A stretch of DNA of 5,370 nt, from positions 1-5,370 of the forward strand of contig KN173890.1 of assembly GCA_000759655.1 (NCBI GenBank). The letters run 5' to 3'. The translations under genes were made by a program, and so were the position numbers. The stretch is from Acidicaldus organivorans. Lineage in GTDB: Bacteria; Pseudomonadota; Alphaproteobacteria; Acetobacterales; Acetobacteraceae. Positions within the stretch are counted from its first letter, which is position 1. Every line of letters starts with the position of its first letter. Positions 1-5,370 of this stretch are shown in pieces. The notes beneath the pieces are model-generated. The model saw only the letters and a program-made list of their open reading frames with translations. It made no database searches and was not told where the DNA came from.

Positions 1-1
1 G

Positions 2-130
2 GCGGGGGTGGCGGCGGGTCTCGGCAGCGCCTGGCTCACCCGACGGCGCCGGCAAAAAGCCGCGGAAGAGATGCGGGCGGCAGAGACGCAAGATGGGAAG
101 CCGCAGGCGCAAAAGGAGACCCTCCCATGA
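2..130 (+). CDS. C-terminal fragment, probable [NiFe] hydrogenase small subunit (HynS)
   Basis: Only the last 42 codons are present; the gene begins before the window and ends at TGA 128-130. The visible peptide starts with a small-residue hydrophobic stretch (AGVAAGLGSAWL), continues with a TRRRR cluster and ends in a charged, Gln/Glu-rich tail. This fits the end of a C-terminal transmembrane anchor with a positively charged cytoplasmic flank. Small subunits of membrane-bound group 1 hydrogenases are exported by Tat and anchored by such a helix, and in Isp-type operons hynS stands directly before isp1. The stop overlaps the start of the next gene as ATGA. No iron-sulfur cysteine motif or Tat signal lies inside the window, so the identification rests on the anchor-like tail and the gene context. 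Another membrane-anchored protein of the operon remains possible. Confidence 0.6.
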   Translation, partial: AGVAAGLGSAWLTRRRRQKAAEEMRAAETQDGKPQAQKETLP

Positions 131-786
131 CCCTGCTCGACTTTGCGCGCGGCCCCGCCCTCGAGACGGCGCTCGCGATATTCGCCTTCGGCGTGCTCTG
201 GCGCCTCGCCGCGCTCCTTTTCCTGCCCTGGCCCCGGGAACGCTCGGTGCCGCGCCGGTCCGCACCCGCCATCCTGGTCGGGGCGGCGCAGAGCTTCGTC
301 CGCCACTTCTGGCCGCGCCAGCCCTATCTCGCCGCCACCCTGTTCGCGACGCTCAACTCTTACGTCTTCCATGTCGGGCTCGCCGTCGTGGTGTTCGGCA
401 TGGAACAGCACATCCTGTTCCTGCGCAGCCTCTTCGGCGTGAGCTGGCCCAATCTGCCGGGGGCTTTCATCACGCTCGCCGCGATCCTCACCCTCGCCTC
501 CCTCGGCGCGGCGCTGGTGCGCCGGCTCACCCACCCGGTGCTGCGGCTGATCTCGACCTTCGATGACTACCTGAGCTGGCTCATGACCTTTCTTCCCGTT
601 CTCAGCGGGCTGGTCGCGGTCAACCATCTCTGGCTTTCTTACGAGCGTCTGCTCGCCCTTCACATCCTGAGCGTGGCGGCGTTCCTGATCTGGTTTCCCT
701 TCGGCAAGCTGATGCATGCCTTCCTCGTCTTCCTTACCCGGAGCGAGACGGGAATTTTCTACAGCCGGCGGGGGAGCGTGATATGA
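127..786 (+). CDS. isp1: Isp1, NarI/DsrM-like cytochrome b membrane subunit of hydrogenase
   Basis: This 219-residue integral membrane protein should carry electrons from the periplasmic hydrogenase across the membrane through b-type hemes. About five hydrophobic segments are visible, near residues 10-34, 68-91, 112-133, 150-167 and 176-203. Histidines suited to heme binding are H82 and perhaps H95 at the second helix, and H179 and H197 in the last helix. The 18-residue spacing of the last pair equals that of H187/H205 in E. coli NarI. The PFGKLMH motif around H197 and the final YSRRG are typical of the NarI/DsrM/Isp1 family. AAGGAG at 113-118, eight bases before ATG 127, supports this start. 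The gene overlaps the upstream gene and hynL by 4 bases each. A dedicated HupC/HyaC-type cytochrome b is less likely because an Isp2-like partner is present. Confidence 0.87.
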   Translation: MTLLDFARGPALETALAIFAFGVLWRLAALLFLPWPRERSVPRRSAPAILVGAAQSFVRHFWPRQPYLAATLFATLNSYVFHVGLAVVVFGMEQHILFLRSLFGVSWPNLPGAFITLAAILTLASLGAALVRRLTHPVLRLISTFDDYLSWLMTFLPVLSGLVAVNHLWLSYERLLALHILSVAAFLIWFPFGKLMHAFLVFLTRSETGIFYSRRGSVI

Positions 787-2510
787 ACGAACGTATCGTC
801 GTCGATCCGATCACCCGCATCGAGGGCCACCTGCGGATCGAGGCCGAGATCGACGGGGAGGGCCGGATCACCGGCGCCTGGAGCTCGGGAACCATGGTGC
901 GCGGGATCGAGCTCATTCTCAAGGGGCGCGATCCGCGCGAGGCCTGGGCCTTCGCGCAGCGGATCTGCGGCGTCTGCACGCTCGTGCATGGCATCGCCAG
1001 TGTCCGCGCGGTGGAAAACGCGCTCGGCTACCCCATTCCGCCCAACGCCCAGCTCATCCGCAACCTGATGATCGCCGCGCAGTTCGTGCACGATCACGTC
1101 ATGCATTTCTATCACCTGCACGCGCTCGACTGGGTGGACGTGGTCTCGGCGCTCAAGGCCGATCCGGCGGCGACCGCCGCGCTCGCCCAGTCAATCTCGA
1201 ACTGGCCCAAATCGAGCCCCGGCTATTTCGCCGACGTCCAGACCCGGCTCAAGACCTTCATCGCCGGCGGGCAGCTCGGCATCTTCGCCAACGGCTTCTG
1301 GGGCCATCCCGCCTACCGGCTGCCGCCCGAGGCCAACCTGATGGCGGTTGCGCACTATCTCGAGGCGCTGGCCTGGCAGCGCGACGTGGTGCAGCTTCAC
1401 ACCATCTTCGGCGGCAAGAACCCCCATCCCAATTTCGTGGTGGGCGGGGCGCCCTCGCCGATCAGCCTCGCGAGCGGCGGGACCGCGCTCACCATGGACG
1501 GGCTGCAGACGGTGAAGACGGTCATCGAGCGGATGCGGACTTTCGTCAATCAGGTCTATCTGCCCGACACGCTCGCCATCGCCTCGTTCTACAAGGACTG
1601 GTTCGCCCGCGGCGAAGGGGTCGGCAATTTCCTCACCTATGGCGATTTTCCTGCAAAAAGCATGGACGATCCGGAAAGCTGGTTCATTCCCCCGGGCGTC
1701 ATCCTTGACCGCGACCTCTCCGCCATCCACCCGGTGGACATGAACGCGCCGGACGAGATCGAGGAATTCGTCGCCCATTCCTGGTACGACTATTCGGCAG
1801 GGAAGGAGCGGGGGCTTCATCCTTACGTCGGCGAGACCAATCTGGACTACACCGGCCCCCGCCCGCCCTACGAACATCTCGACGTTACCCAAAGCTATTC
1901 CTGGCTCAAATCCCCGCGCTGGAAGGGCCGAGCGATGGAGGTGGGGCCGCTCGCCCGTGTCCTCATGCTCTACGCCAAGGGCCACGCCCCCACCCGCGAG
2001 CTCACCACAGAGGCGCTCGGCAAGCTCGATCTTCCGCTCGCCGCGCTCTTCTCGACGATGGGCCGCACCGCGGCGCGCACGCTCGAGAGCAAGATCATCG
2101 CCGATCAGATGGCCACCTGGTATGATGCGCTGATCGCCAATATCCGGGCAGGCGATCTCGCCGTGCACAGCGAGGCGCGGTGGGATCCTGCGACCTGGCC
2201 GCGCGAGGCGCGCGGCGTGGGCTTCATGGAAGCGCCGCGCGGCGCGCTCGGTCACTGGGTGGTGATCCGCGATGGCCGCATCGTGAACTACCAGTGCGTG
2301 GTGCCCTCGACCTGGAACGCCGGCCCGCGCGACCCGAAGGGCCAGCCTGGCCCCTATGAGGCGGCGCTGATGGACCGCCATCGCGTGTTCGATCCGAAGC
2401 AGCCGCTCGAGATCCAGCGTACCATTCACAGTTTCGATCCCTGCATCGCCTGCGCCGTCCACGTCGTCGATCCGGCGGGCAGGGAGCTGATGCAGCTGAA
2501 AGTGCGGTGA
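783..2510 (+). CDS. hynL: [NiFe] hydrogenase large subunit, Isp-type (group 1e)
   Basis: This 575-residue catalytic subunit splits H2 into protons and electrons at a NiFe(CN)2CO centre. The N-terminal motif RICGVCTLVH supplies C62 and C65, and the C-terminal DPCIACAVH (552-560) supplies C554 and C557, so all four metal-binding cysteines are present. E14 in TRIEGH matches the proton-relay glutamate, and R486 in EAPRGALGHW matches the arginine above the active site. A 15-residue extension follows H560; in this family it is removed by a specific endopeptidase after nickel insertion. There is no signal peptide, consistent with export together with the small subunit. GGAG six bases before ATG 783 supports the start, which overlaps the isp1 stop as ATGA. 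Flanking Isp1 and Isp2 genes and the GGKNPHPNFVVGG segment favour group 1e over the HyaB/HupL type, but that subgroup call needs phylogeny. No maturation gene is in view. Confidence 0.95.
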   Translation: MNERIVVDPITRIEGHLRIEAEIDGEGRITGAWSSGTMVRGIELILKGRDPREAWAFAQRICGVCTLVHGIASVRAVENALGYPIPPNAQLIRNLMIAAQFVHDHVMHFYHLHALDWVDVVSALKADPAATAALAQSISNWPKSSPGYFADVQTRLKTFIAGGQLGIFANGFWGHPAYRLPPEANLMAVAHYLEALAWQRDVVQLHTIFGGKNPHPNFVVGGAPSPISLASGGTALTMDGLQTVKTVIERMRTFVNQVYLPDTLAIASFYKDWFARGEGVGNFLTYGDFPAKSMDDPESWFIPPGVILDRDLSAIHPVDMNAPDEIEEFVAHSWYDYSAGKERGLHPYVGETNLDYTGPRPPYEHLDVTQSYSWLKSPRWKGRAMEVGPLARVLMLYAKGHAPTRELTTEALGKLDLPLAALFSTMGRTAARTLESKIIADQMATWYDALIANIRAGDLAVHSEARWDPATWPREARGVGFMEAPRGALGHWVVIRDGRIVNYQCVVPSTWNAGPRDPKGQPGPYEAALMDRHRVFDPKQPLEIQRTIHSFDPCIACAVHVVDPAGRELMQLKVR

Positions 2511-2514
2511 GGCG

Positions 2515-3876
2515 ATGAGCGGGGCGACGCCGGGGACGGAGAGCGGAACCATGAACGGGACCACGAATGCCGCGACGGGCGGGACGATCGACGTCAAGGC
2601 CGCGGTGCGGACGTTTCTCGCCCATACCGAAGAGCATCTGGTGAGCTATCTCGAAGGGTGCGTCCATTGCGGCGCCTGCGCCGAAGCCTGTCATTTCCAC
2701 CAGGTCTCCGGTGATCCCCGGCATACCCCGGCCTACAAGCTCTTTCCGCTGGCCAAGGCCATCAGGGCCCAGAAATTCCCCCTCTCGCTGATCGCCCCCC
2801 GGCTCACCGCGGAGGATCTCCGGGAGTGGGAGGAACTGCTCTTCGATACCTGCACCCTTTGCGGGCGCTGCACGACGATCTGCCCGATGGGCATCGACAT
2901 CGCCTCCATCGTCGGCATCGCCCGTCAGGCGTTCGTCAAGGCCGGGCTGGGGCCGGCCGATCTCCTCGCGGCCGCCGACAATTCCCGCGACCTTGGCAGC
3001 CCGCTCGGGGTGACGGCGGAGAAACTCAGGGAGCGCATCGAGTGGCTCGCCGACGAATACGAGGTCGATATCCATCTCGACAAACCGCAGGCGGACGTCC
3101 TCCTCACCGTCTCCTCGATCGAGATGATGAAATACCCGACCTCGCTCGTCGCCATCGCCCGTATCCTCAACTATGCGGGCACCGACTGGACGCTCTCGAG
3201 CAAAGGCTATGAGGCGACCAATTTCGGCTATCTCGCCGGCAAGACGGACGTGGCGCGGCTGATGATCGCGCGGATCGTCGCGGCGGCCGAAGCGGTCGGG
3301 GCGAAGACGGTGATCATTCCGGAATGCGGCCATGCCTACGGCGCCTTGCGCTGGTCGGGCGCCAACCTGATCGGACGGCCCCTGCCCTTTGCCGTCCTGC
3401 ACATTTCCGAATATCTGGCCGAGCTCAAGCGGAAAGGAAAACTCCGCCTCAAGCCTTTCGACGAGCCGGTCACCTATCACGATCCCTGCCAGATCTCGCG
3501 CCGCGGGGGAGCGAGCGGGGAGGCGCGCTTCCTGCTCGAGGATTTCGCCAAGGATTTCCGCGAGATGACGCCAAGTGGGGACGTCAACTGGTGCTGTGGC
3601 GGCGGAGGCGGGGTGCAGGCGATCGGACGCGCCGCCGCGCTGCGCCACAAAGTGTTCAAGATCAAGATGGATCAGGTCGAGAAGACGGGGGCCAAGATGA
3701 TGCTCTCCTCCTGCTCCAATTGCCGCCTCACCCTCGATGAGAGCAGGCTCCACTGGAAATGGGAGGGCGGACTGGGGAGCCTCGTTGAGGTCATCGCCGA
3801 TCACCTGATCGAGGACGGCGCTCCAGCCGGGAGGGATGCGCCTGCCGCAGGGAGCACCGCGCCGCGCGCTTCCTGA
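2515..3876 (+). CDS. isp2: Isp2, DsrK/HdrD-like iron-sulfur protein of hydrogenase
   Basis: This 453-residue soluble protein, without signal peptide or membrane segment, is the probable cytoplasmic partner of Isp1. Two [4Fe-4S] motifs are complete: C49-C52-C55-C59 and C113-C116-C119-C123-Pro. A first CCG-like domain (about 192-281) keeps only C271 in PECGHAY. A second, full CCG domain has C325 in DPCQ, C360-C361-G and C400-x2-C403, the signature of the non-cubane cluster site of heterodisulfide reductase HdrB/HdrD. A single intact CCG domain with ECGHA in the other is the pattern of DsrK and Isp2. The acceptor cannot be read from sequence; a disulfide, a persulfide-type thiol or quinone through Isp1 are options. 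The last 20 or so residues are Ala/Pro-rich and probably disordered. The gene starts 4 bases after the hynL stop. An in-frame ATG at 2551 with a better ribosome binding site would give 441 residues. Confidence 0.88.
   Translation: MSGATPGTESGTMNGTTNAATGGTIDVKAAVRTFLAHTEEHLVSYLEGCVHCGACAEACHFHQVSGDPRHTPAYKLFPLAKAIRAQKFPLSLIAPRLTAEDLREWEELLFDTCTLCGRCTTICPMGIDIASIVGIARQAFVKAGLGPADLLAAADNSRDLGSPLGVTAEKLRERIEWLADEYEVDIHLDKPQADVLLTVSSIEMMKYPTSLVAIARILNYAGTDWTLSSKGYEATNFGYLAGKTDVARLMIARIVAAAEAVGAKTVIIPECGHAYGALRWSGANLIGRPLPFAVLHISEYLAELKRKGKLRLKPFDEPVTYHDPCQISRRGGASGEARFLLEDFAKDFREMTPSGDVNWCCGGGGGVQAIGRAAALRHKVFKIKMDQVEKTGAKMMLSSCSNCRLTLDESRLHWKWEGGLGSLVEVIADHLIEDGAPAGRDAPAAGSTAPRAS
2538..2543 (+). 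promoter_or_regulatory. Ribosome binding site for the alternative isp2 start at 2551
   Basis: GGAGAG lies inside the first codons of the longer isp2 frame, and its GGAG core is nine bases before the in-frame ATG at 2551. The ATG at 2515 has only GAGG two bases upstream, too close to be ideal, though it may be served by ribosomes finishing hynL. The 12 extra residues of the longer form are Gly/Ser/Thr-rich and outside any domain, so both starts give a functional-looking protein. Confidence 0.4.
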
Positions 3877-3918
3877 GCGACGCCGCGATTACGGAAAGCC
3901 GCTCTGACGAAGGCCGCG

Positions 3919-4308
3919 CTACCAGGTCAGCACTTTTCCGGCGGCGGCGAGGGAGGGAAGGGCGGCCCCTGGGGTGAGCAGCGGAATGCCGGGGATGATG
4001 TCGTCCCGGCTCATGCCGTTCAGTTCGAGCGACTGGAGGCAGCCGATGAACTGCACGCCGTTGCTGGTGGCGAGGTCCATGAATTCGGCGATGCTCTTGC
4101 CGCCTGCCATCGGGAAGACCGTCTCCGCTTTGCCCTTGGCGAGGAGTTCGGTGGCGGGATCGGTGAAATACATCACCACGCGCTGATCGGCCGCAGCCGC
4201 GGTCGCGGCAAGGAAAAAGGCCGAAGGCAGGCGTTTGGGAGTCTCGGGCCCGGTGATGAGGATGATCACGAGATCGGCGGGGGCCTGATCCGGGGCTTGA
4301 TCCGGCAT
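3919..4308 (-). CDS. DsrE-like small protein, possible sulfur carrier
   Basis: The 129-residue product resembles the DsrE/DsrF-like (YchN/TusD fold) family, whose members carry or transfer persulfide sulfur or act in sulfur trafficking. Visible family traits are the opening strand LVIILITGPET, an Ala-rich first helix with RVVMYFTDPAT after it, the acidic-flanked stretch near 72-84, and C90 in VQFIGCLQSLELNGM. That last position is where the family keeps its conserved cysteine. No other cysteine is present, so it lacks the second active cysteines of some paralogs. The ATG at 4308 is chosen because AAGGAA stands seven bases upstream; a longer frame to 4386 lacks such a site and would run over the predicted promoter. 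The gene points toward the hydrogenase operon, 42 bases beyond its stop, and its promoter region carries an FNR-type box. Substrate and partner are unknown. Confidence 0.8.
   Translation of the reverse strand: MPDQAPDQAPADLVIILITGPETPKRLPSAFFLAATAAAADQRVVMYFTDPATELLAKGKAETVFPMAGGKSIAEFMDLATSNGVQFIGCLQSLELNGMSRDDIIPGIPLLTPGAALPSLAAAGKVLTW
4282..4305 (-). repeat. 12-base tandem duplication in the DsrE-like gene
   Basis: Two adjacent 12-base units, GGCCTGATCCGG and GGCTTGATCCGG on the plus strand, differ at one base. They encode the repeated PDQA-PDQA just after the start methionine. The repeat is in frame and probably lengthens a flexible N-terminus without touching the fold. Confidence 0.75.
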
Positions 4309-4315
4309 GAGCGTG

Positions 4316-4321
4316 TTCCTT
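4316..4321 (-). promoter_or_regulatory. Ribosome binding site of the DsrE-like gene
   Basis: On the minus strand the sequence reads AAGGAA within GAGAGAAGGAACACGCTC, seven bases before ATG 4308. This decides the start of the gene against the farther upstream in-frame ATG at 4386, which would lie inside the predicted FNR site. Confidence 0.65.
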
Positions 4322-4357
4322 CTCTCATCGCTCGCGGCGTTACGCTGGATATGAAAC

Positions 4358-4363
4358 ATCATA
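4358..4363 (-). promoter_or_regulatory. -10 element of the DsrE-like gene promoter
   Basis: TATGAT on the minus strand differs from TATAAT at one base and lies in a short AT-richer stretch of an otherwise GC-rich region. No good -35 box precedes it at 16-18 bases, as expected for an activator-dependent promoter in which the FNR-type dimer covers that area. Transcription would begin near 4350-4352, giving a leader of about 42 bases before ATG 4308. Confidence 0.5.
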
Positions 4364-4385
4364 CATCCGCGCGCGAGCCTGGGCA

Positions 4386-4399
4386 TTGAGGAAAATCAA
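4386..4399 (-). promoter_or_regulatory. FNR/FixK-type operator (anaerobox) upstream of the DsrE-like gene
   Basis: Read on the minus strand the site is TTGATTTTCCTCAA, nine of ten matches to the FNR/FnrL/FixK consensus TTGAT-N4-ATCAA. It lies 22 bases before the TATGAT at 4358-4363, so its centre would be at -41.5 from a start near 4351. That is the class II position from which FNR-family regulators activate. In the plus direction no -10-like sequence stands at the matching distance, so the site should serve the DsrE-like gene only. The regulator could also be another member of the CRP/FNR superfamily with the same half-site. Confidence 0.6.
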
Positions 4400-4486
4400 G
4401 ACACGGCCACGCATCGCTCTCCCGTGCCTTGCCTCGCGCAGGGCAGAGCGCAACGTCTTCACCAAGCGGCAGGGTGGCGGCAGCGG

Positions 4487-5305
4487 CTAAAGCGGGCAGG
4501 TGTCGCGAAAGCGGGGCGGGCGCTTTTCGCGATGGGCGCGCACGCCCTCGCGCACGTCCTCGCCCATGAAGCCGAGCATTTCGAGCGCGGTGGAGACGTC
4601 GAAGATCGGGCCCGCCTGACGCAGCCAGTTGTTGAGCGCGTATTTGGTCCAGCGGATGGCGCTCTGCGCCCCCTTGGCAAGCGCTTCCGCGGTCTCGAGC
4701 GCGGTGGCCTCCAACGCCTCGTCCTCGACGGAAAGCGAGACGAGACCGATCCGTTCCGCTTCTTCACCGGAAAGCGGACGGCAGGTGAGGAGATAATACT
4801 TGGCCTTGGCCATGCCGCACAGAAGCGGCCAGATGATGGCGGCGACGTCGCCAGCGGCGACCCCGAGCCGCGTATGGCCATCGACGATGCGCGCGCTCTT
4901 GGCCGCGATCGAGATGTCGGCGAGCAGGCCGGCCACTAGCCCCGCCCCCGCCGCCGGGCCATTGATCGCCGAGACGATCGGCTTGCTGCAGTTGATGATG
5001 TTATAGACGAGATCGCGCGCCTCCTTCCAGGTCTGCATCACGTTCTCGAAATTGCCGGCCGTCGCCTCGATCATTCCGAAATCGCCCCCCGAGGAGAATG
5101 CCTTGCCGCGGCCGGTGACGATCACCGCGTTGATGTCGGGATCGCGGTCGATGTCGCGCCAGATCTCGGTGAGTTCGGTGTGCGTCTCGGCATCGACCGA
5201 ATTATAGGTTTCAGGCCGGTCGAAGGTGAGGCGGAGAATGCGGGGGGCGGGATAGTCGAGGGCAAGACGGCGGTAGCGCTGATAACGGCTCGTCTGATCG
5301 CTCAT
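4487..5305 (-). CDS. Crotonase-superfamily protein (enoyl-CoA hydratase/isomerase family)
   Basis: The 272-residue length and overall pattern match a single-domain crotonase, cytoplasmic enzymes acting on acyl-CoA thioesters. The oxyanion-hole regions are visible as AFSSGGDFG (69-77) and the second as [10 protein letters not shown] (114-123), followed by [12 protein letters not shown]. The classical hydratase glutamates (rat E144 and E164) align by eye with H144 and Y170, so ordinary water addition to enoyl-CoA is doubtful. D153 sits close to the position of the catalytic aspartate of 4-chlorobenzoyl-CoA dehalogenase but appears shifted by one residue. The C-terminal helices are complete and include an Arg/Glu-rich end ([17 protein letters not shown]), common in this family. 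GCGGAG eight bases before ATG 5305 supports the start; an in-frame stop lies at 5366-5368. The true reaction cannot be named from sequence. The gene is separated from the DsrE-like gene by 178 bases, and no functional link to the hydrogenase is evident. Confidence 0.87.
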   Translation of the reverse strand: MSDQTSRYQRYRRLALDYPAPRILRLTFDRPETYNSVDAETHTELTEIWRDIDRDPDINAVIVTGRGKAFSSGGDFGMIEATAGNFENVMQTWKEARDLVYNIINCSKPIVSAINGPAAGAGLVAGLLADISIAAKSARIVDGHTRLGVAAGDVAAIIWPLLCGMAKAKYYLLTCRPLSGEEAERIGLVSLSVEDEALEATALETAEALAKGAQSAIRWTKYALNNWLRQAGPIFDVSTALEMLGFMGEDVREGVRAHREKRPPRFRDTCPL

Positions 5306-5370
5306 GGAGGGGGCTCCGCAGAAGGGGGGGGGGTGGGTGGGGTCGCGTCCCTGGCGCGCAGCCAGTCACG
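5302..5370 (-). CDS. Possible C-terminal fragment of an unidentified gene
   Basis: From the window edge, a minus-strand frame stays open for 22 codons and stops at TGA 5302-5304, overlapping the crotonase start as ATGA. The peptide begins RDWLRARDA, which looks like a protein helix, and ends in a Pro-rich tail ([13 protein letters not shown]). The overlap style is the same as between the hydrogenase genes. In DNA this rich in GC a short open frame is weak evidence, and the Pro run is dictated by the C-tract. No family can be named. Confidence 0.35.
   Translation of the reverse strand, partial: RDWLRARDATPPTPPPSAEPPP
5324..5342 (+). other. G-rich tract, possible G-quadruplex
   Basis: The plus strand reads ten G, T, three G, T, four G. 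Splitting the long run gives four runs of three or more G with short loops, the formal requirement for a quadruplex. It lies 19-37 bases upstream of the crotonase start, on the template strand for that gene. The transcript there would be C-rich. Long G runs are also a common site of slippage and of sequencing length errors. Confidence 0.5.

Noticed and set aside
93..566. Plus-strand open frame overlapping isp1 in another frame
   Set aside because: The Arg/Pro-rich translation is typical of an out-of-frame reading; the isp1 frame has membrane helices and heme histidines.
1191..2597. Long open frame (468 codons) on the minus strand opposite hynL
   Set aside because: It is antisense to a well-identified hydrogenase gene; its peptide is Arg/His/Gly-rich without a recognisable domain, as expected for a shadow frame in GC-rich coding DNA.
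2224..3804. Long open frame (526 codons) on the minus strand opposite isp2
   Set aside because: It overlaps both hynL and isp2 in antisense and has low-complexity Arg/Ala/Gly composition, with no family likeness.
3875..3904. Inverted GAGCG/CGCTC between isp2 and the DsrE-like gene, considered as a shared terminator
   Set aside because: The stem is only five pairs, the loop is long and there is no T-run on either strand. No clear terminator is seen in this 42-base gap.
4396..4411. Sigma-54-like TGGC...TTG on the minus strand upstream of the DsrE-like gene
   Set aside because: The spacing is one base too short and the invariant GC of the -12 element is missing; the FNR-type promoter explains the region better.
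4425..4445. Hairpin with an 8-base stem and 5-base loop (TGCCTTGC / GCAGGGCA) after the crotonase gene, considered as a terminator
   Set aside because: No T-run follows on the minus strand, and in the minus-strand RNA one pair becomes a C-A mismatch. It may be chance in GC-rich DNA.
4424..4939. Plus-strand open frame opposite the crotonase gene
   Set aside because: It is a mirror of the crotonase coding sequence with no visible domain, and runs across the crotonase stop region.

Overview
The window is GC-rich and almost fully coding. It looks like a chromosomal segment of a proteobacterium. Codon use, the crotonase sequence and an FNR/FixK-type box suggest an alphaproteobacterium, but that assignment rests on general likeness and is low confidence.

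Left part (2-3876, + strand): the 3' two thirds or more of an operon for a membrane-bound uptake [NiFe] hydrogenase of the 'Isp' type (group 1e). In order there is the C-terminal tail of what is probably the small subunit HynS, a NarI/DsrM-like cytochrome b membrane protein (Isp1), the complete [NiFe] large subunit (HynL) with both CxxC metal-binding motifs and a cleavable C-terminal extension, and a DsrK/HdrD-like iron-sulfur protein (Isp2). The genes overlap by 4 bases (ATGA) or are 4 bases apart, so they are probably translated in a coupled way. In the scheme inferred from the families, H2 is oxidised outside the cytoplasmic membrane. Electrons cross through the b hemes of Isp1 to cytoplasmic Isp2, where the CCG-type iron-sulfur site could reduce a disulfide or polysulfide-type acceptor or pass electrons to quinone. 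The operon promoter and any maturation genes lie outside the window.

Middle part (3919-4308, - strand): a small DsrE-like protein with one conserved cysteine, facing the hydrogenase operon tail to tail. Its upstream region holds the clearest regulatory signal in the window. This is a 9/10 match to the FNR/FixK box, followed after exactly 22 bases by a TATGAT -10 element, which is the geometry of a class II FNR-activated promoter. A sulfur-carrier-like protein under likely low-oxygen control, beside a hydrogenase built from DsrM/DsrK-like parts, points to a link between H2 and sulfur or thiol redox chemistry. That link is inference.

Right part (4487-5305, - strand): a crotonase-superfamily protein annotated by likeness as an enoyl-CoA hydratase, but both catalytic glutamates of classical hydratases appear to be replaced. 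A possible C-terminal fragment of a further - strand gene overlaps its start by ATGA at the window edge, within a G-rich tract (on the + strand) that could form a quadruplex.
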